A stretch of 7,608 nucleotides of DNA from Clostridia bacterium (GTDB taxonomy: Bacteria; Bacillota; Clostridia; Oscillospirales; CAG-272). The stretch lies in contig JAGDCE010000216.1 in assembly GCA_017958705.1 (NCBI GenBank), forward strand, positions 1-7,608. The letters run 5' to 3'. Below are positions 1 to 6,580 of the stretch, in pieces. Made by a program: the position numbers and the translations under genes. Each line of letters opens with the position of its first letter. Positions within the stretch are counted from its first letter, which is position 1. Below the pieces are notes generated by a model that was not told the DNA's origin, made no database searches, and worked only from the letters and a program-made list of their open reading frames with translations.

Positions 1-579
1 AAGATCCATGACAAGTATCCTTCAAAGAAGACCGGGATTGTGCTCGAAGAGCTGATCGTGCAGGATGATGCGCTGAGCCGGCTCCATCCGTACTCCGTCA
101 ACCCCGTGCGCGCCACGGCCGTAAGGGACAAGAACGGGCGGATCGTGCTTTACCATCCCCGTATCAAGGTCGGCGCAAAAAAGTCGTTTCTCGGCTCAGG
201 CGCGCAGAACAGCTTTCTTACGGAGATCGATCCGCTCACAGGACTGATCTCATCGGACGGGTTTCAGGAGAGCGGAGATGTGGCGGCAGCTCATCCCGAC
301 ACGCACGTCGTTTTCAAGGGTTATCAGATACCGCGCTGGCAGGAATGCGTATCCTTCGTCGGTGAGCTGATGGAACAGCTGCCCGGTTACGGCTATATCG
401 GGTGGGATCTGGCTCTGACGCCTGACGGATGGTGCGTGGTCGAAGGCAACTATTCGGGCGAGTTCGGATCTCAGATGATCCTCGGCAAAGGCCTGAGAGG
501 AGAGTTCGAAGAGCTGATCGGCTGGAAGTACGACAAGGATTTCTGGTGGCAGGATAACGAGAGATTTTCACACAACTGA
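1..579 (+). CDS. Sugar-transfer-associated ATP-grasp protein, C-terminal part (5' end outside window)
   Basis: The reading frame is open from base 1 to a TGA at 577-579, giving 192 residues that begin K-I-H-D-K-Y-P-S. The start codon lies to the left of the window; the GTG at 40 is internal, because homology with the next gene continues upstream of it. By hand alignment it matches the last 191 residues of the next gene at about 58% identity without gaps. It keeps the ATP-grasp C-terminal signature: a W-D pair in YIGWDL, then LTPDGWCV and the metal-binding E-G-N of EGNYSGEF. The family (Pfam ATPgrasp_ST) is predicted to act in cell-surface polysaccharide synthesis; its reaction is not established to my knowledge, but the fold normally joins a carboxylate to an amine or thiol using ATP. 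No signal peptide or membrane segment is seen in this part, so it is probably cytoplasmic. The block around residues 54-75 differs most from the paralogue and may reflect a different substrate. Confidence 0.86.
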   Translation, partial: KIHDKYPSKKTGIVLEELIVQDDALSRLHPYSVNPVRATAVRDKNGRIVLYHPRIKVGAKKSFLGSGAQNSFLTEIDPLTGLISSDGFQESGDVAAAHPDTHVVFKGYQIPRWQECVSFVGELMEQLPGYGYIGWDLALTPDGWCVVEGNYSGEFGSQMILGKGLRGEFEELIGWKYDKDFWWQDNERFSHN

Positions 580-606
580 ACCTGTGTGGAAACGCGCGCA
601 GATTAT

Positions 607-613
607 AAAGGAG
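607..613 (+). promoter_or_regulatory. Ribosome binding site AAAGGAG that sets the start of the second ATP-grasp gene
   Basis: AAAGGAG ends 9 nt before the ATG at 623. An in-frame GTG at 584 would make the protein 13 residues longer, but it has no purine-rich site in front and lies only 4 nt after the previous stop codon. The ATG at 623 is therefore the better start. Confidence 0.75.
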
Positions 614-622
614 ATCGAAAAA

Positions 623-1804
623 ATGCTGAAGGATTATTTGAAGATAACGGAGGATCCGGAAGAGATCAGACAAATAGCGAAGCGGCTGATAGCTGAGATC
701 ACCATCGACCTCAAGGGAGTCCGCAAGCCGTTTTACACGCCGTTGATGCTCGGCAAGATGGACGACGAGATCAGACGCTATAATCCCGGCGCCTCCGACG
801 AAGAGATAACGGAGCTGCGCTATAAATTCGTTTATGATTTCTGGGTGTTCGGCTGCACCGTTGACGAGGAGTATTATTTCCGTCTTACGGATAAAAGCAC
901 CGAAGAAAAGCTCGGGTATATGGTCAGGATGAACAGAGGCATATACGTCAATTACCTGAACAAAGGCGCCGGTCCCGACAGCCGCGACAACCTGCAGGAT
1001 AAATACAGGACGTATCAGCTGCTGAAACCGTACTACAAACGCGACGTCATAGAATTGCACGGAATGGAAGACTATGATATATTTGCCGATTTCGTGAAAA
1101 AGCATAAAGTGTTCGTTGTAAAACCTGCTGATTATTCCTACGGTATCGGCGTACATAAGGCGTCTCTTGACGAATACGGCAACGACGTCGGGACTGCGCT
1201 TCAGAGCGTGCTCGGAGAGGGGCGGCAGCTTCAGGAAAAGCATCCTTCAAGAGTCTCGCGCATGGTCATAGAAGAAGTCATAAATCAGGACGGATCGCTG
1301 GCCGTACTGCACAAAGAATCCGCAAACGCCATCAGGGCGACGGCCGTCAGGGATAAAGACGGGAAAGTCAGACTTTACCACCCCTGGTTAAAAGTGGGTA
1401 TGGGAGGCGCTTTCATCGCTTCTGCCGTGCTGACCGGATTTGACGCGGAGATCGACCCTGAGACCGGTGTCGTTATCACGGACGGATTTCAGGAAAGCGG
1501 CAAGACGTTCAAAGTTCACCCCGATTCCGGCATCACGATAAAAGGATTTCAGATCCCGCGGTGGGACGAGCTTATCGCCTTTGTCAACGAGATCATGGAC
1601 GCGATGCCGGGATACAGATATATCGGCTGGGATCTTGTGCTGACTCCTGACGGATGGTGCGTCATGGAGGGCAACTATTCCGGCGAATTCATATTCCAGA
1701 TGATCAACGGCCGCGGATATAAAAAGGAATTCGAAGATCTGATCGGATGGAAATACGACAAGGACTTCTGGTGGGAAGACAACGTGAGGTTCAGACACAA
1801 CTGA
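623..1804 (+). CDS. Sugar-transfer-associated ATP-grasp protein (complete paralogue)
   Basis: A 393-residue protein when started at the ATG with the strong ribosome binding site. The N-terminal third (about 1-120) is helical and charged and contains the DFWVFGCTVDEEYY segment, typical of the region that precedes the ATP-grasp fold in this family. The ATP-grasp part starts near residue 120: VVKPADYSYGIG (K167 and the glycine-rich loop, for ATP phosphates), IEEVI (about 216-220, adenine side), N235/R238, then W-D (336-337) and E349-G-N351 as likely magnesium ligands. All expected catalytic positions appear present, so the enzyme looks active. No membrane segment is seen. It follows the first copy after 43 nt and precedes a permease and a glycosyltransferase, which fits a role in decorating or assembling a surface glycan. 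The exact substrate cannot be read from sequence. The family assignment is firm; the reaction is not. Confidence 0.9.
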   Translation: MLKDYLKITEDPEEIRQIAKRLIAEITIDLKGVRKPFYTPLMLGKMDDEIRRYNPGASDEEITELRYKFVYDFWVFGCTVDEEYYFRLTDKSTEEKLGYMVRMNRGIYVNYLNKGAGPDSRDNLQDKYRTYQLLKPYYKRDVIELHGMEDYDIFADFVKKHKVFVVKPADYSYGIGVHKASLDEYGNDVGTALQSVLGEGRQLQEKHPSRVSRMVIEEVINQDGSLAVLHKESANAIRATAVRDKDGKVRLYHPWLKVGMGGAFIASAVLTGFDAEIDPETGVVITDGFQESGKTFKVHPDSGITIKGFQIPRWDELIAFVNEIMDAMPGYRYIGWDLVLTPDGWCVMEGNYSGEFIFQMINGRGYKKEFEDLIGWKYDKDFWWEDNVRFRHN

Positions 1805-1818
1805 GCAAACAGACCCCG

Positions 1819-1833
1819 CGGGCGGTGCGCCCG
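1819..1833 (+). repeat. GC-rich hairpin in the gap between ATP-grasp gene and permease gene
   Basis: CGGGCG and CGCCCG form a 6-bp all-GC stem around a 3-base loop, 15 nt after the ATP-grasp stop. No T-run follows, so it is not a classic terminator. It could protect the 3' end of a processed transcript or reduce read-through, or be incidental in a GC-rich stretch. Confidence 0.35.
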
Positions 1834-1881
1834 GAGGCGGTCGGCTTCATCGGCATCGACAAAACCTATCCCGAATGAAAA

Positions 1882-1889
1882 AGAGGAGA
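1882..1889 (+). promoter_or_regulatory. Ribosome binding site supporting the TTG start of the permease
   Basis: AGAGGAGA lies 8 nt before the TTG at 1898. The next in-frame ATG (1922) has only A-rich sequence before it and no GGAG, so TTG is the preferred start despite being a weak codon; this may keep expression of the membrane protein modest. Confidence 0.7.
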
Positions 1890-1897
1890 ACCGATAA

Positions 1898-3310
1898 TTG
1901 AAAAACAGATTTAAAAAAGTGATGTCCGCTACGGACATACTGGTCGTTGCTTTCGGGGCGATGATCGGTTGGGGATGGGTGGTTTCATCCGGGCGGTGGA
2001 TACAGGATGCGGGTGTTATCGGCACGATCATCGGCTTTGTCATCGGCGGTATAATGATATATTTTGTCGGTCTGACGTACGCCGAGCTCACGCCGGCGAT
2101 GCCGAAGGTCGGAGGCGAGCATCTGTTCAGCTACAAAGCGTTCGGCCCGACCGGCTCTTTCATCTGTACATGGGCGCTGATCCTCAGTTATATCGGCGTG
2201 GTATGCTTTGAAGCGGTGTCGCTGCCTACGATCGTACAGTACATTTTCCCGTCGTTTTCACAGGTGCAGCTTTACACGATCTCAGGATCTGACGTATATC
2301 TGACAGGTATCATCCTCGCTTCACTTTGCACGATCGCGATAATCGTCATAAACATTCTCGGCATCAAGGCGGCGTCGATCTTCCAGACCGTACTGACGGT
2401 GACGATCGCGGCGGTCGGCATAATCCTCGTCGCGGCGTCCGTGATAAACGGATCTCCGTCGAATCTGGAGGGACAGACGATAGTCGGCGAGGGGTTCGGC
2501 TCGATAAAGAACGTCCTTTCCGTGGCGGTCGTAGCGCCGTTTTTCCTGTTCGGTTTTGACGTGATCCCCCAGGTCGCCGAAGAGATAAACATCCCGTTGA
2601 AGAAGATCGCAAGGATACTGCTGCTTTCGATAATCTGCGCGGTCGTTTTCTACGGACTCGTTGTGTTTGCCGTCGGTTACGCGATGAACAAAGAAGACAT
2701 CGCGAATGCCCTGGGGGGCGCCGGACTTGTCACGGCGACCGCCATGGAAAAAGTTTTCAACAGCGCGGTTATGTCAAAAGTGCTTATAATCGGCGGCCTG
2801 TGCGGTGTCGTCACAAGCTGGAACTCCTTCCTGATCGGCGGAAGCCGGGCGATTTTCTCAATGGCGGAATCAAAAATGATCCCGGGCAATTTTGCAAAAC
2901 TCCTCCCGCAGAAAAAAACGCCGGTCAACGCTCTCATACTTATCGGCGTGCTGTCTCTTGCCGCGCCGTTTTTCGGCAGGAATATGCTGATCTGGATTTC
3001 AGACGCGGCAAGCTTCGCGTGTTGCCTCGCGTACTGTATGGTCGCTCTGTCGTTTCTGATCCTTCGCAAAAAGGAGCCGGATCTTGACCGGCCGTATAAA
3101 GTGAAACATTACAGATTCGTCGGGATCATGGCGACTATCTTGTCGGGCATGATGGTCATTCTGTACCTTATACCCGGATCCGGCTGTGCGCTGACCGTCG
3201 AGGAATGGATCATAGTCGGCGGCTGGACCGTGCTTGGAGTTATCTTCTATGCAGTATGCAGAAAGCGTTATAAAAACGAGTTCGGACACATTGATACACC
3301 ATCGGAATAA
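1898..3310 (+). CDS. APC-superfamily amino acid/amine permease
   Basis: A 470-residue integral membrane protein with about 12 hydrophobic helices (roughly 11-29, 39-60, 83-108, 133-156, 160-183, 203-225, 238-262, 292-318, 342-358, 364-389, 405-425, 435-453). The length and helix count fit the amino acid-polyamine-organocation superfamily. Family marks include the first-helix glycine segment (AFGAMIGWGWVV, 18-29), YAELTPAMPKVGG (61-73), FGFDVIPQVAEE in helix 6 (218-229) and SRAIFSMAESKMIP (316-329) after helix 8. It should import an amino acid, polyamine or similar amine by ion coupling; the substrate is not readable. Helix 1 has the bulky GWGWVV where many relatives have small residues (G-S-G-I-F type), in the unwound part that contacts substrate. 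It sits between ATP-grasp genes and a glycosyltransferase, so it may supply the group that is attached to the glycan. No frameshift or truncation is seen. Confidence 0.88.
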   Translation: MKNRFKKVMSATDILVVAFGAMIGWGWVVSSGRWIQDAGVIGTIIGFVIGGIMIYFVGLTYAELTPAMPKVGGEHLFSYKAFGPTGSFICTWALILSYIGVVCFEAVSLPTIVQYIFPSFSQVQLYTISGSDVYLTGIILASLCTIAIIVINILGIKAASIFQTVLTVTIAAVGIILVAASVINGSPSNLEGQTIVGEGFGSIKNVLSVAVVAPFFLFGFDVIPQVAEEINIPLKKIARILLLSIICAVVFYGLVVFAVGYAMNKEDIANALGGAGLVTATAMEKVFNSAVMSKVLIIGGLCGVVTSWNSFLIGGSRAIFSMAESKMIPGNFAKLLPQKKTPVNALILIGVLSLAAPFFGRNMLIWISDAASFACCLAYCMVALSFLILRKKEPDLDRPYKVKHYRFVGIMATILSGMMVILYLIPGSGCALTVEEWIIVGGWTVLGVIFYAVCRKRYKNEFGHIDTPSE

Positions 3311-3346
3311 ACCGTTTTCCAATAAAAACCGAAAAGGAGAATTGAA

Positions 3347-4363
3347 ATGAACGACAAATATCTCGTCAGTGTTATCATGCCCGTGTATAACGTGGCTGCG
3401 TATTTGAGCGAAGCGCTGGACAGTGTTGTAAATCAGAGTTATGACAATCTGGAAATAATCGTTATCGACGACGGCTCGACCGACGGATCCGAAAAGATCT
3501 GCGACGAGTATGCGGAAAAAGATAAACGCATACGGCTGATCCATCAGAAAAACAGCGGCGTCAGCAGTACCAGAAATGCGGCACTTGACGCCGTGACCGG
3601 AGATTTTGTGCTCTTCATCGATTCCGACGACGCGTACGATCCGGATTACGTCTCGACTATGCTTAACGCCATGACGGAAAACGACGCCGATATGGCGATC
3701 TGCAGGTTTACCATCCATACCACGACCGGCGTGATGAAACGGACCGGAACGGAAGAGCTGCGCCCGCCGATCGGCAAAGGTTTGTACAACCGAGTCGAAG
3801 CCATGCAGGCATTTGCGGCGAACACAATCCACGCTTACTTGTGGAACAAAATGTACCGGAAAGAGCTGTGGAACGATATAAGATTCCCGATCGGAATGTT
3901 GTATGAAGACATTGACGTGATGTACCGGATAATCAACCTGTGCGACAGGATCTGCGTCATCGACAATCCCTTATATCTTTACAGAAAAAGACCCGGAAGC
4001 ATCACCGAGCAGAAAACGGCCGACAGCATAAAAGACTGGCTCACCGTGTGCGAACGGATGGAAACGTTCGTTGAAGACAACATACCCGATATTTATACGT
4101 CGGATCATTTAAAGATCATGAAGCAGGACAGGCTCCGCAGAATGATCATATATTACGATAAGTTCATCCCGCAAAAAGGGGAAGGATCCGGCGAATTCAG
4201 AAAATGGATGAGGAAACAGATCATCGAACTGAAAAAAAAGGTCGGATTCAGAAATTGTTCTTTCGTAATGAAGGCCAGCTATTATATTATATGGCTTTGT
4301 CCCTGGCTTATGAGGCTCTTGACGCCGCTGTACTGGGTTTTCAATAAAAACAAACGCATTTAA
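3347..4363 (+). CDS. Family 2 glycosyltransferase
   Basis: 338 residues, starting at ATG 3347 with AAGGAG at 3334-3339 seven bases before it. The N-terminal GT-A domain is classic: VSVIMPVYN (7-15), IDDGSTDGS (40-48) for the nucleotide sugar, NSGVSSTRN (69-77), and the metal-binding FIDSDD (90-95). The acceptor half has WNKMYRKEL (166-174) and YEDID (186-190), where the E-D pair is the probable catalytic base region. From about residue 310 a hydrophobic, aromatic stretch (SYYIIWLCPWLM, then LYWVF) suggests contact with the inner membrane face, where lipid-linked sugars are extended. It would transfer one sugar onto a growing surface polysaccharide or teichoic-type polymer; donor and linkage cannot be told. 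It starts 36 nt after the permease and ends the rightward operon. Motifs are all intact, so activity is likely. Confidence 0.93.
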   Translation: MNDKYLVSVIMPVYNVAAYLSEALDSVVNQSYDNLEIIVIDDGSTDGSEKICDEYAEKDKRIRLIHQKNSGVSSTRNAALDAVTGDFVLFIDSDDAYDPDYVSTMLNAMTENDADMAICRFTIHTTTGVMKRTGTEELRPPIGKGLYNRVEAMQAFAANTIHAYLWNKMYRKELWNDIRFPIGMLYEDIDVMYRIINLCDRICVIDNPLYLYRKRPGSITEQKTADSIKDWLTVCERMETFVEDNIPDIYTSDHLKIMKQDRLRRMIIYYDKFIPQKGEGSGEFRKWMRKQIIELKKKVGFRNCSFVMKASYYIIWLCPWLMRLLTPLYWVFNKNKRI

Positions 4364-4404
4364 CGATCCGTAAAAACGTAATCCTTAACGCAATTATCCC
4401 GTAG

Positions 4405-4426
4405 CCGAAAAGCGGGCGCTTATCGG
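4405..4426 (+). repeat. Near-perfect dyad downstream of the glycosyltransferase
   Basis: CCGAAAAGCG pairs with CGCTTATCGG at all positions but one A-A mismatch, around a GG centre. It begins 41 nt after the glycosyltransferase stop. There is no T-run, so it is not a terminator by itself; as RNA it would be a stable hairpin ahead of the real terminator. Confidence 0.5.
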
Positions 4427-4432
4427 GCAGAG

Positions 4433-4445
4433 CCGTTCAAAACGG
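4433..4445 (+). repeat. Small perfect hairpin
   Basis: CCGTT (4433-4437) and AACGG (4441-4445) form a 5-bp stem with a CAA loop, between the larger dyad on the left and the terminator on the right. On its own it could be chance; it is recorded because it is one of a run of stems in this gap. Confidence 0.35.
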
Positions 4446-4453
4446 AAGCTGAA

Positions 4454-4491
4454 AAAAGCCTCACGTGGTATTCTTTCTGCGTGAGGCTTTT
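4454..4491. terminator. Bidirectional intrinsic terminator between convergent genes
   Basis: GCCTCACG (4458-4465) and CGTGAGGC (4480-4487) form a perfect 8-bp stem extended by four A-T pairs, with a 14-base loop. Read rightward it is followed by TTTTGTT; read leftward it is followed by six T residues. It lies 90 nt after the rightward glycosyltransferase stop and about 110 nt beyond the leftward epimerase stop, so it can end both transcripts and keep them from colliding. Confidence 0.9.
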
Positions 4492-4495
4492 GTTA

Positions 4496-4529
4496 CGGCG
4501 GTAAACGGCGTTTAACGAGACGACCGCCG
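4496..4529 (+). repeat. Nested inverted repeat overlapping a second terminator
   Basis: CGGCGGT (4496-4502) pairs perfectly with ACCGCCG (4523-4529), and inside it AAACG/CGTTT (4503-4513) is a second dyad. The right arm shares GCCG (4526-4529) with the left arm of the next hairpin, so the two structures cannot form together. This is the layout of an antiterminator/terminator pair, although no rightward gene follows. Confidence 0.45.
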
Positions 4530-4553
4530 AAGGATCATGGCTATTCGGCTTTT
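4526..4553 (+). terminator. Weaker second rightward terminator
   Basis: GCCGAA (4526-4531) and TTCGGC (4544-4549) form a 6-bp stem with a 12-base loop followed by TTTT. It would catch rightward transcripts that escape the main terminator before they enter the leftward epimerase gene. The stem is short, so it is probably a backup. Confidence 0.5.
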
Positions 4554-4599
4554 ATATCACATTTCGTCGGTATGTTTATGTTATATAATATTCCTTATA

Positions 4600-5646
4600 C
4601 TAATTTACAAAGGCTTTTAGCCCGTCGCGGATATTTGTACCCGGCTTGAAGCCGTAATCCCGCTCCAGGGGCGTACTGTCTGCAAACGTTGTCGGTACGT
4701 CGCCGGGTTGCATCCCGACAAGCTCGCGATGAGCTTCAAAGTCATAATCGGCCGGAAGCACTCCGGCTCTCACCAGTTCATCCTGAAGTACGCTGACAAA
4801 ATCGAGCAGGTTTTCCGGTGCCCCGCCTCCGATGTTGTACACGGCGTACGGCGGAACCTGTATACCGCTTTCGCCGTTTTTCTTTTCCGGCGAGCCTTTC
4901 ATTACGCGGACGACGCCTTCCACGATATCGTCGATATACGTGAAATCGCGTTTGCAGTTGCCGTAGTTGAAGATCCTTATCGCGCCGCCTTCGGCTAGCG
5001 TGTTTGCGGCGGAATAATAGAACATATCCGGCCGTCCCGCGGGACCGTATACGGTAAAGAAACGCAGTCCCGTGGACGGGATGCTGTATAGCTTGGAATA
5101 CGCGTGCGACAGCAGCTCGTCGCTCTTTTTCGTCGCGGCATACAGGCTGACAGGGGTATCAACCTTGTCATCCGTGCTGAAGGGCACTTTTTTATTGCCT
5201 CCGTAAACCGAAGAAGAAGATGCGTAAACCAAATGTTCGACAGGGTTGTTTCTGCACGCTTCAAGGATATTGTAAAACCCTATGACGTTTGACTCGATAT
5301 ATACGTCGGGACGGTCGATGGAATACCGGACGCCGGCCTGCGCAGCGAGGTTCACGACGACGGATGGCTTGTGATCGGAGAAGACCCGATCGATCAAAGT
5401 TTTGTCCGCAATGGAACCGCGGATGAAGATGTGCTTCACGGGCGAGTATTCGGCTGTATTCCCGATCAGCCTGAGCCGATACTCCTTGAGTTTCGGGTCG
5501 TAGTAGCCGTTCATGTCGTCGAGACTGATGACCGTCCCGGACGTCATTTCCTTTAACAGCTTCATCACCAGATTTGCCCCGATGAATCCGGGAGATCCGG
5601 TGACAAGTACGGTCTTGCCGTTAAGATCGATCTCGACTTTGCTCAT
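4600..5646 (-). CDS. NAD-dependent epimerase, probable UDP-glucuronate 4-epimerase
   Basis: 348 residues of the extended short-chain dehydrogenase family. The NAD-binding Rossmann motif GSPGFIG is at 17-23, with D43/D44 ending strand 2. NLAAQAGVRYSI (99-110), SSSSVYGGN (143-151) and the catalytic Y169-x-x-x-K173 follow, then RFFTVYGPAGRPDM. The combination of AQAGVRYSI, the VYGGNKKVPF stretch and GRPDM is what I associate with UDP-glucuronate 4-epimerases, which interconvert UDP-glucuronate and UDP-galacturonate in the cytoplasm; other UDP-hexose epimerases are less likely. Length is normal and all key residues are present. The start ATG has AGGAGGG eight bases upstream and lies 3 nt after the stop of the broken dehydrogenase gene, with which it must share a promoter. 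Its substrate would have come from that dehydrogenase, now dead, so it depends on another source. Confidence 0.88.
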   Translation of the reverse strand: MSKVEIDLNGKTVLVTGSPGFIGANLVMKLLKEMTSGTVISLDDMNGYYDPKLKEYRLRLIGNTAEYSPVKHIFIRGSIADKTLIDRVFSDHKPSVVVNLAAQAGVRYSIDRPDVYIESNVIGFYNILEACRNNPVEHLVYASSSSVYGGNKKVPFSTDDKVDTPVSLYAATKKSDELLSHAYSKLYSIPSTGLRFFTVYGPAGRPDMFYYSAANTLAEGGAIRIFNYGNCKRDFTYIDDIVEGVVRVMKGSPEKKNGESGIQVPPYAVYNIGGGAPENLLDFVSVLQDELVRAGVLPADYDFEAHRELVGMQPGDVPTTFADSTPLERDYGFKPGTNIRDGLKAFVN

Positions 5647-5649
5647 AAG

Positions 5650-6410
5650 TCAGTCCCTCCTGAACAGATCGCGGGTATATACTTTTTCTTTGACGTCGTC
5701 AAGAACCGGATCGTAGCGGTTGGCGATGATACATCCGCACATCTCTTTGAATTTATTGAGATCGTTTACGACCGGAGAGCCGAAGAAAGTCGACCCGTCC
5801 TCAAGAGTCGGCTCGTTCCGTTTCGCCGTGCTTTCCTTAATAAGAGCCAGTACGCTTTCGACGGCAGATCAGTCAAAGAAATTCTGCTTCGGATCGTAAT
5901 TAGTCGGCGCGGCGACCACAATAAGATCCGCGTCTGCATAAGCGGCGGTGCCGTCGGTCGTGGCTCTGAGATCCAGCCTTCTCTTTCCGCTCCTGGCTTC
6001 CGACAGATACTTCTCGATATATTCATCCTGTACCGGGGAGATACAGTTATTGAGCTTTTCTACCTTCTCCGGTATGATATCGACCGCGATGACCTGATTG
6101 TGCTGAGCGAGAAGAACGGCGAGCGAAAGCCCCACGTAACCGGTGCCCGCGACGGCTATCTTATATGAACGGTCGATCACAATGGCGGATGTCGCGGACG
6201 TATCCACGAACAGTTCGGTCGGGTCGAAGTTCAGCGTCACTGCAAGCGCCTGAAGTTGTTCTATGGACGGCGTGAAGCTATTTGATTCCAGACGCGAAAT
6301 TAGTCCGCGGTGGATGCGGTCATCTACGCAAGCTGTGCCTGCGTGATCTTCAGCGCTTTTCGCCGCGATACGACAGTATCTGCGAGCAGCCGGGTGGAAA
6401 GCTTTTTCAT
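5650..6410 (-). pseudogene. ugd: Decayed XRE helix-turn-helix / UDP-glucose 6-dehydrogenase fusion
   Basis: From ATG 6410 (GGAGGG four bases upstream) the frame encodes an XRE-type HTH start, MKKLSTRLLADTVVSRRKAL then KITQAQLA, and hits TAG at 6326-6324. About nine bases later one base is missing (near 6317): the HTH continues in the next frame from 6315 as IHRGLISRLESNSFTPSIEQ through LNFDPTELFV. This runs without a stop into KIAVAGTGYVGLSLAVLL, the NAD-binding start of UDP-glucose dehydrogenase, and on to VVAAPTNYDPKQNFFD. A TGA (5871-5869) replaces the usual Thr. The same frame then gives SAVESVLALIKEST and jumps to the protein's far end, EPTLEDGSTFFGS through YTRDLFRRD. Roughly 200 residues are missing, including the UDP-sugar domain and the catalytic cysteine loop. 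The enzyme, which oxidises UDP-glucose to UDP-glucuronate, cannot work. The remains are collinear and recognisable, so decay looks recent. Confidence 0.9.
5655..5661 (-). promoter_or_regulatory. Ribosome binding site of the epimerase, inside the end of the dehydrogenase pseudogene
   Basis: AGGAGGG on the minus strand is also the Arg-Arg-Asp coding end of the upstream dehydrogenase, and is followed by that gene's TGA (5652-5650) and the epimerase ATG (5646). The two genes were therefore tightly coupled in translation. The site is intact, so the epimerase can still start on its own. Confidence 0.8.
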
Positions 6411-6483
6411 AATGCCCTCCGGTATTTAATGTCAGCTAAAATGATATCAGACGGTTGAATCATAAAATCGTGATGATACGGAT

Positions 6484-6512
6484 ATACTAGCAAAAACGCG
6501 AGTAAAAGTCAA
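6484..6512 (-). promoter_or_regulatory. SigA-type promoter for the dehydrogenase pseudogene and epimerase
   Basis: On the minus strand TTGACT (6512-6507) is followed after exactly 17 bases by TAGTAT (6489-6484), with TG one base before it (an extended -10, TGC). Transcription would start near 6477, about 67 nt before the HTH-dehydrogenase start. It is the only good leftward promoter seen ahead of the two genes, so it should now serve the epimerase through the pseudogene. Confidence 0.75.
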
Positions 6513-6580
6513 TACCGCTGCCCGAAAACGCTGTAAAAAACTATTAATTTCATAAATGCACGGTTCGTTTTCGCCGCGAA

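Noticed and set aside
584..622. GTG start giving a 406-residue second ATP-grasp protein
   Set aside because: No ribosome binding site precedes it, while the ATG at 623 has AAAGGAG at good spacing; the 13 added codons also include the ribosome binding site itself.
314..1243. Long open frame on the minus strand opposite the ATP-grasp genes
   Set aside because: It spans the end of one convincing gene and half of the next, lacks family motifs, and is a by-product of GC-biased codons.
1801..1878. Open stretch after the ATP-grasp stop that reads like a protein tail (VRPEAVGFIGIDKTYPE)
   Set aside because: The ATP-grasp protein ends at the same conserved RF-x-HN as its paralogue, and this short frame has no start with a ribosome binding site; possibly a remnant of a lost gene, but unsupported.
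2999..3832. Minus-strand open frame of 277 codons opposite the permease and glycosyltransferase
   Set aside because: It lies across two motif-rich genes and the translation shows no recognisable domain.
5869..5871. TGA read as tryptophan (recoded stop) in ugd
   Set aside because: TGA ends the two ATP-grasp genes and the dehydrogenase at natural C-termini, the expected residue is Thr rather than Trp, and the gene has other lesions.
5869..6240. Short stand-alone gene of 123 codons starting at GTG 6240
   Set aside because: Its first 26 residues are the tail of an HTH domain that continues upstream to 6315, and its end is a premature stop inside Ugd, so it is a fragment of the pseudogene.
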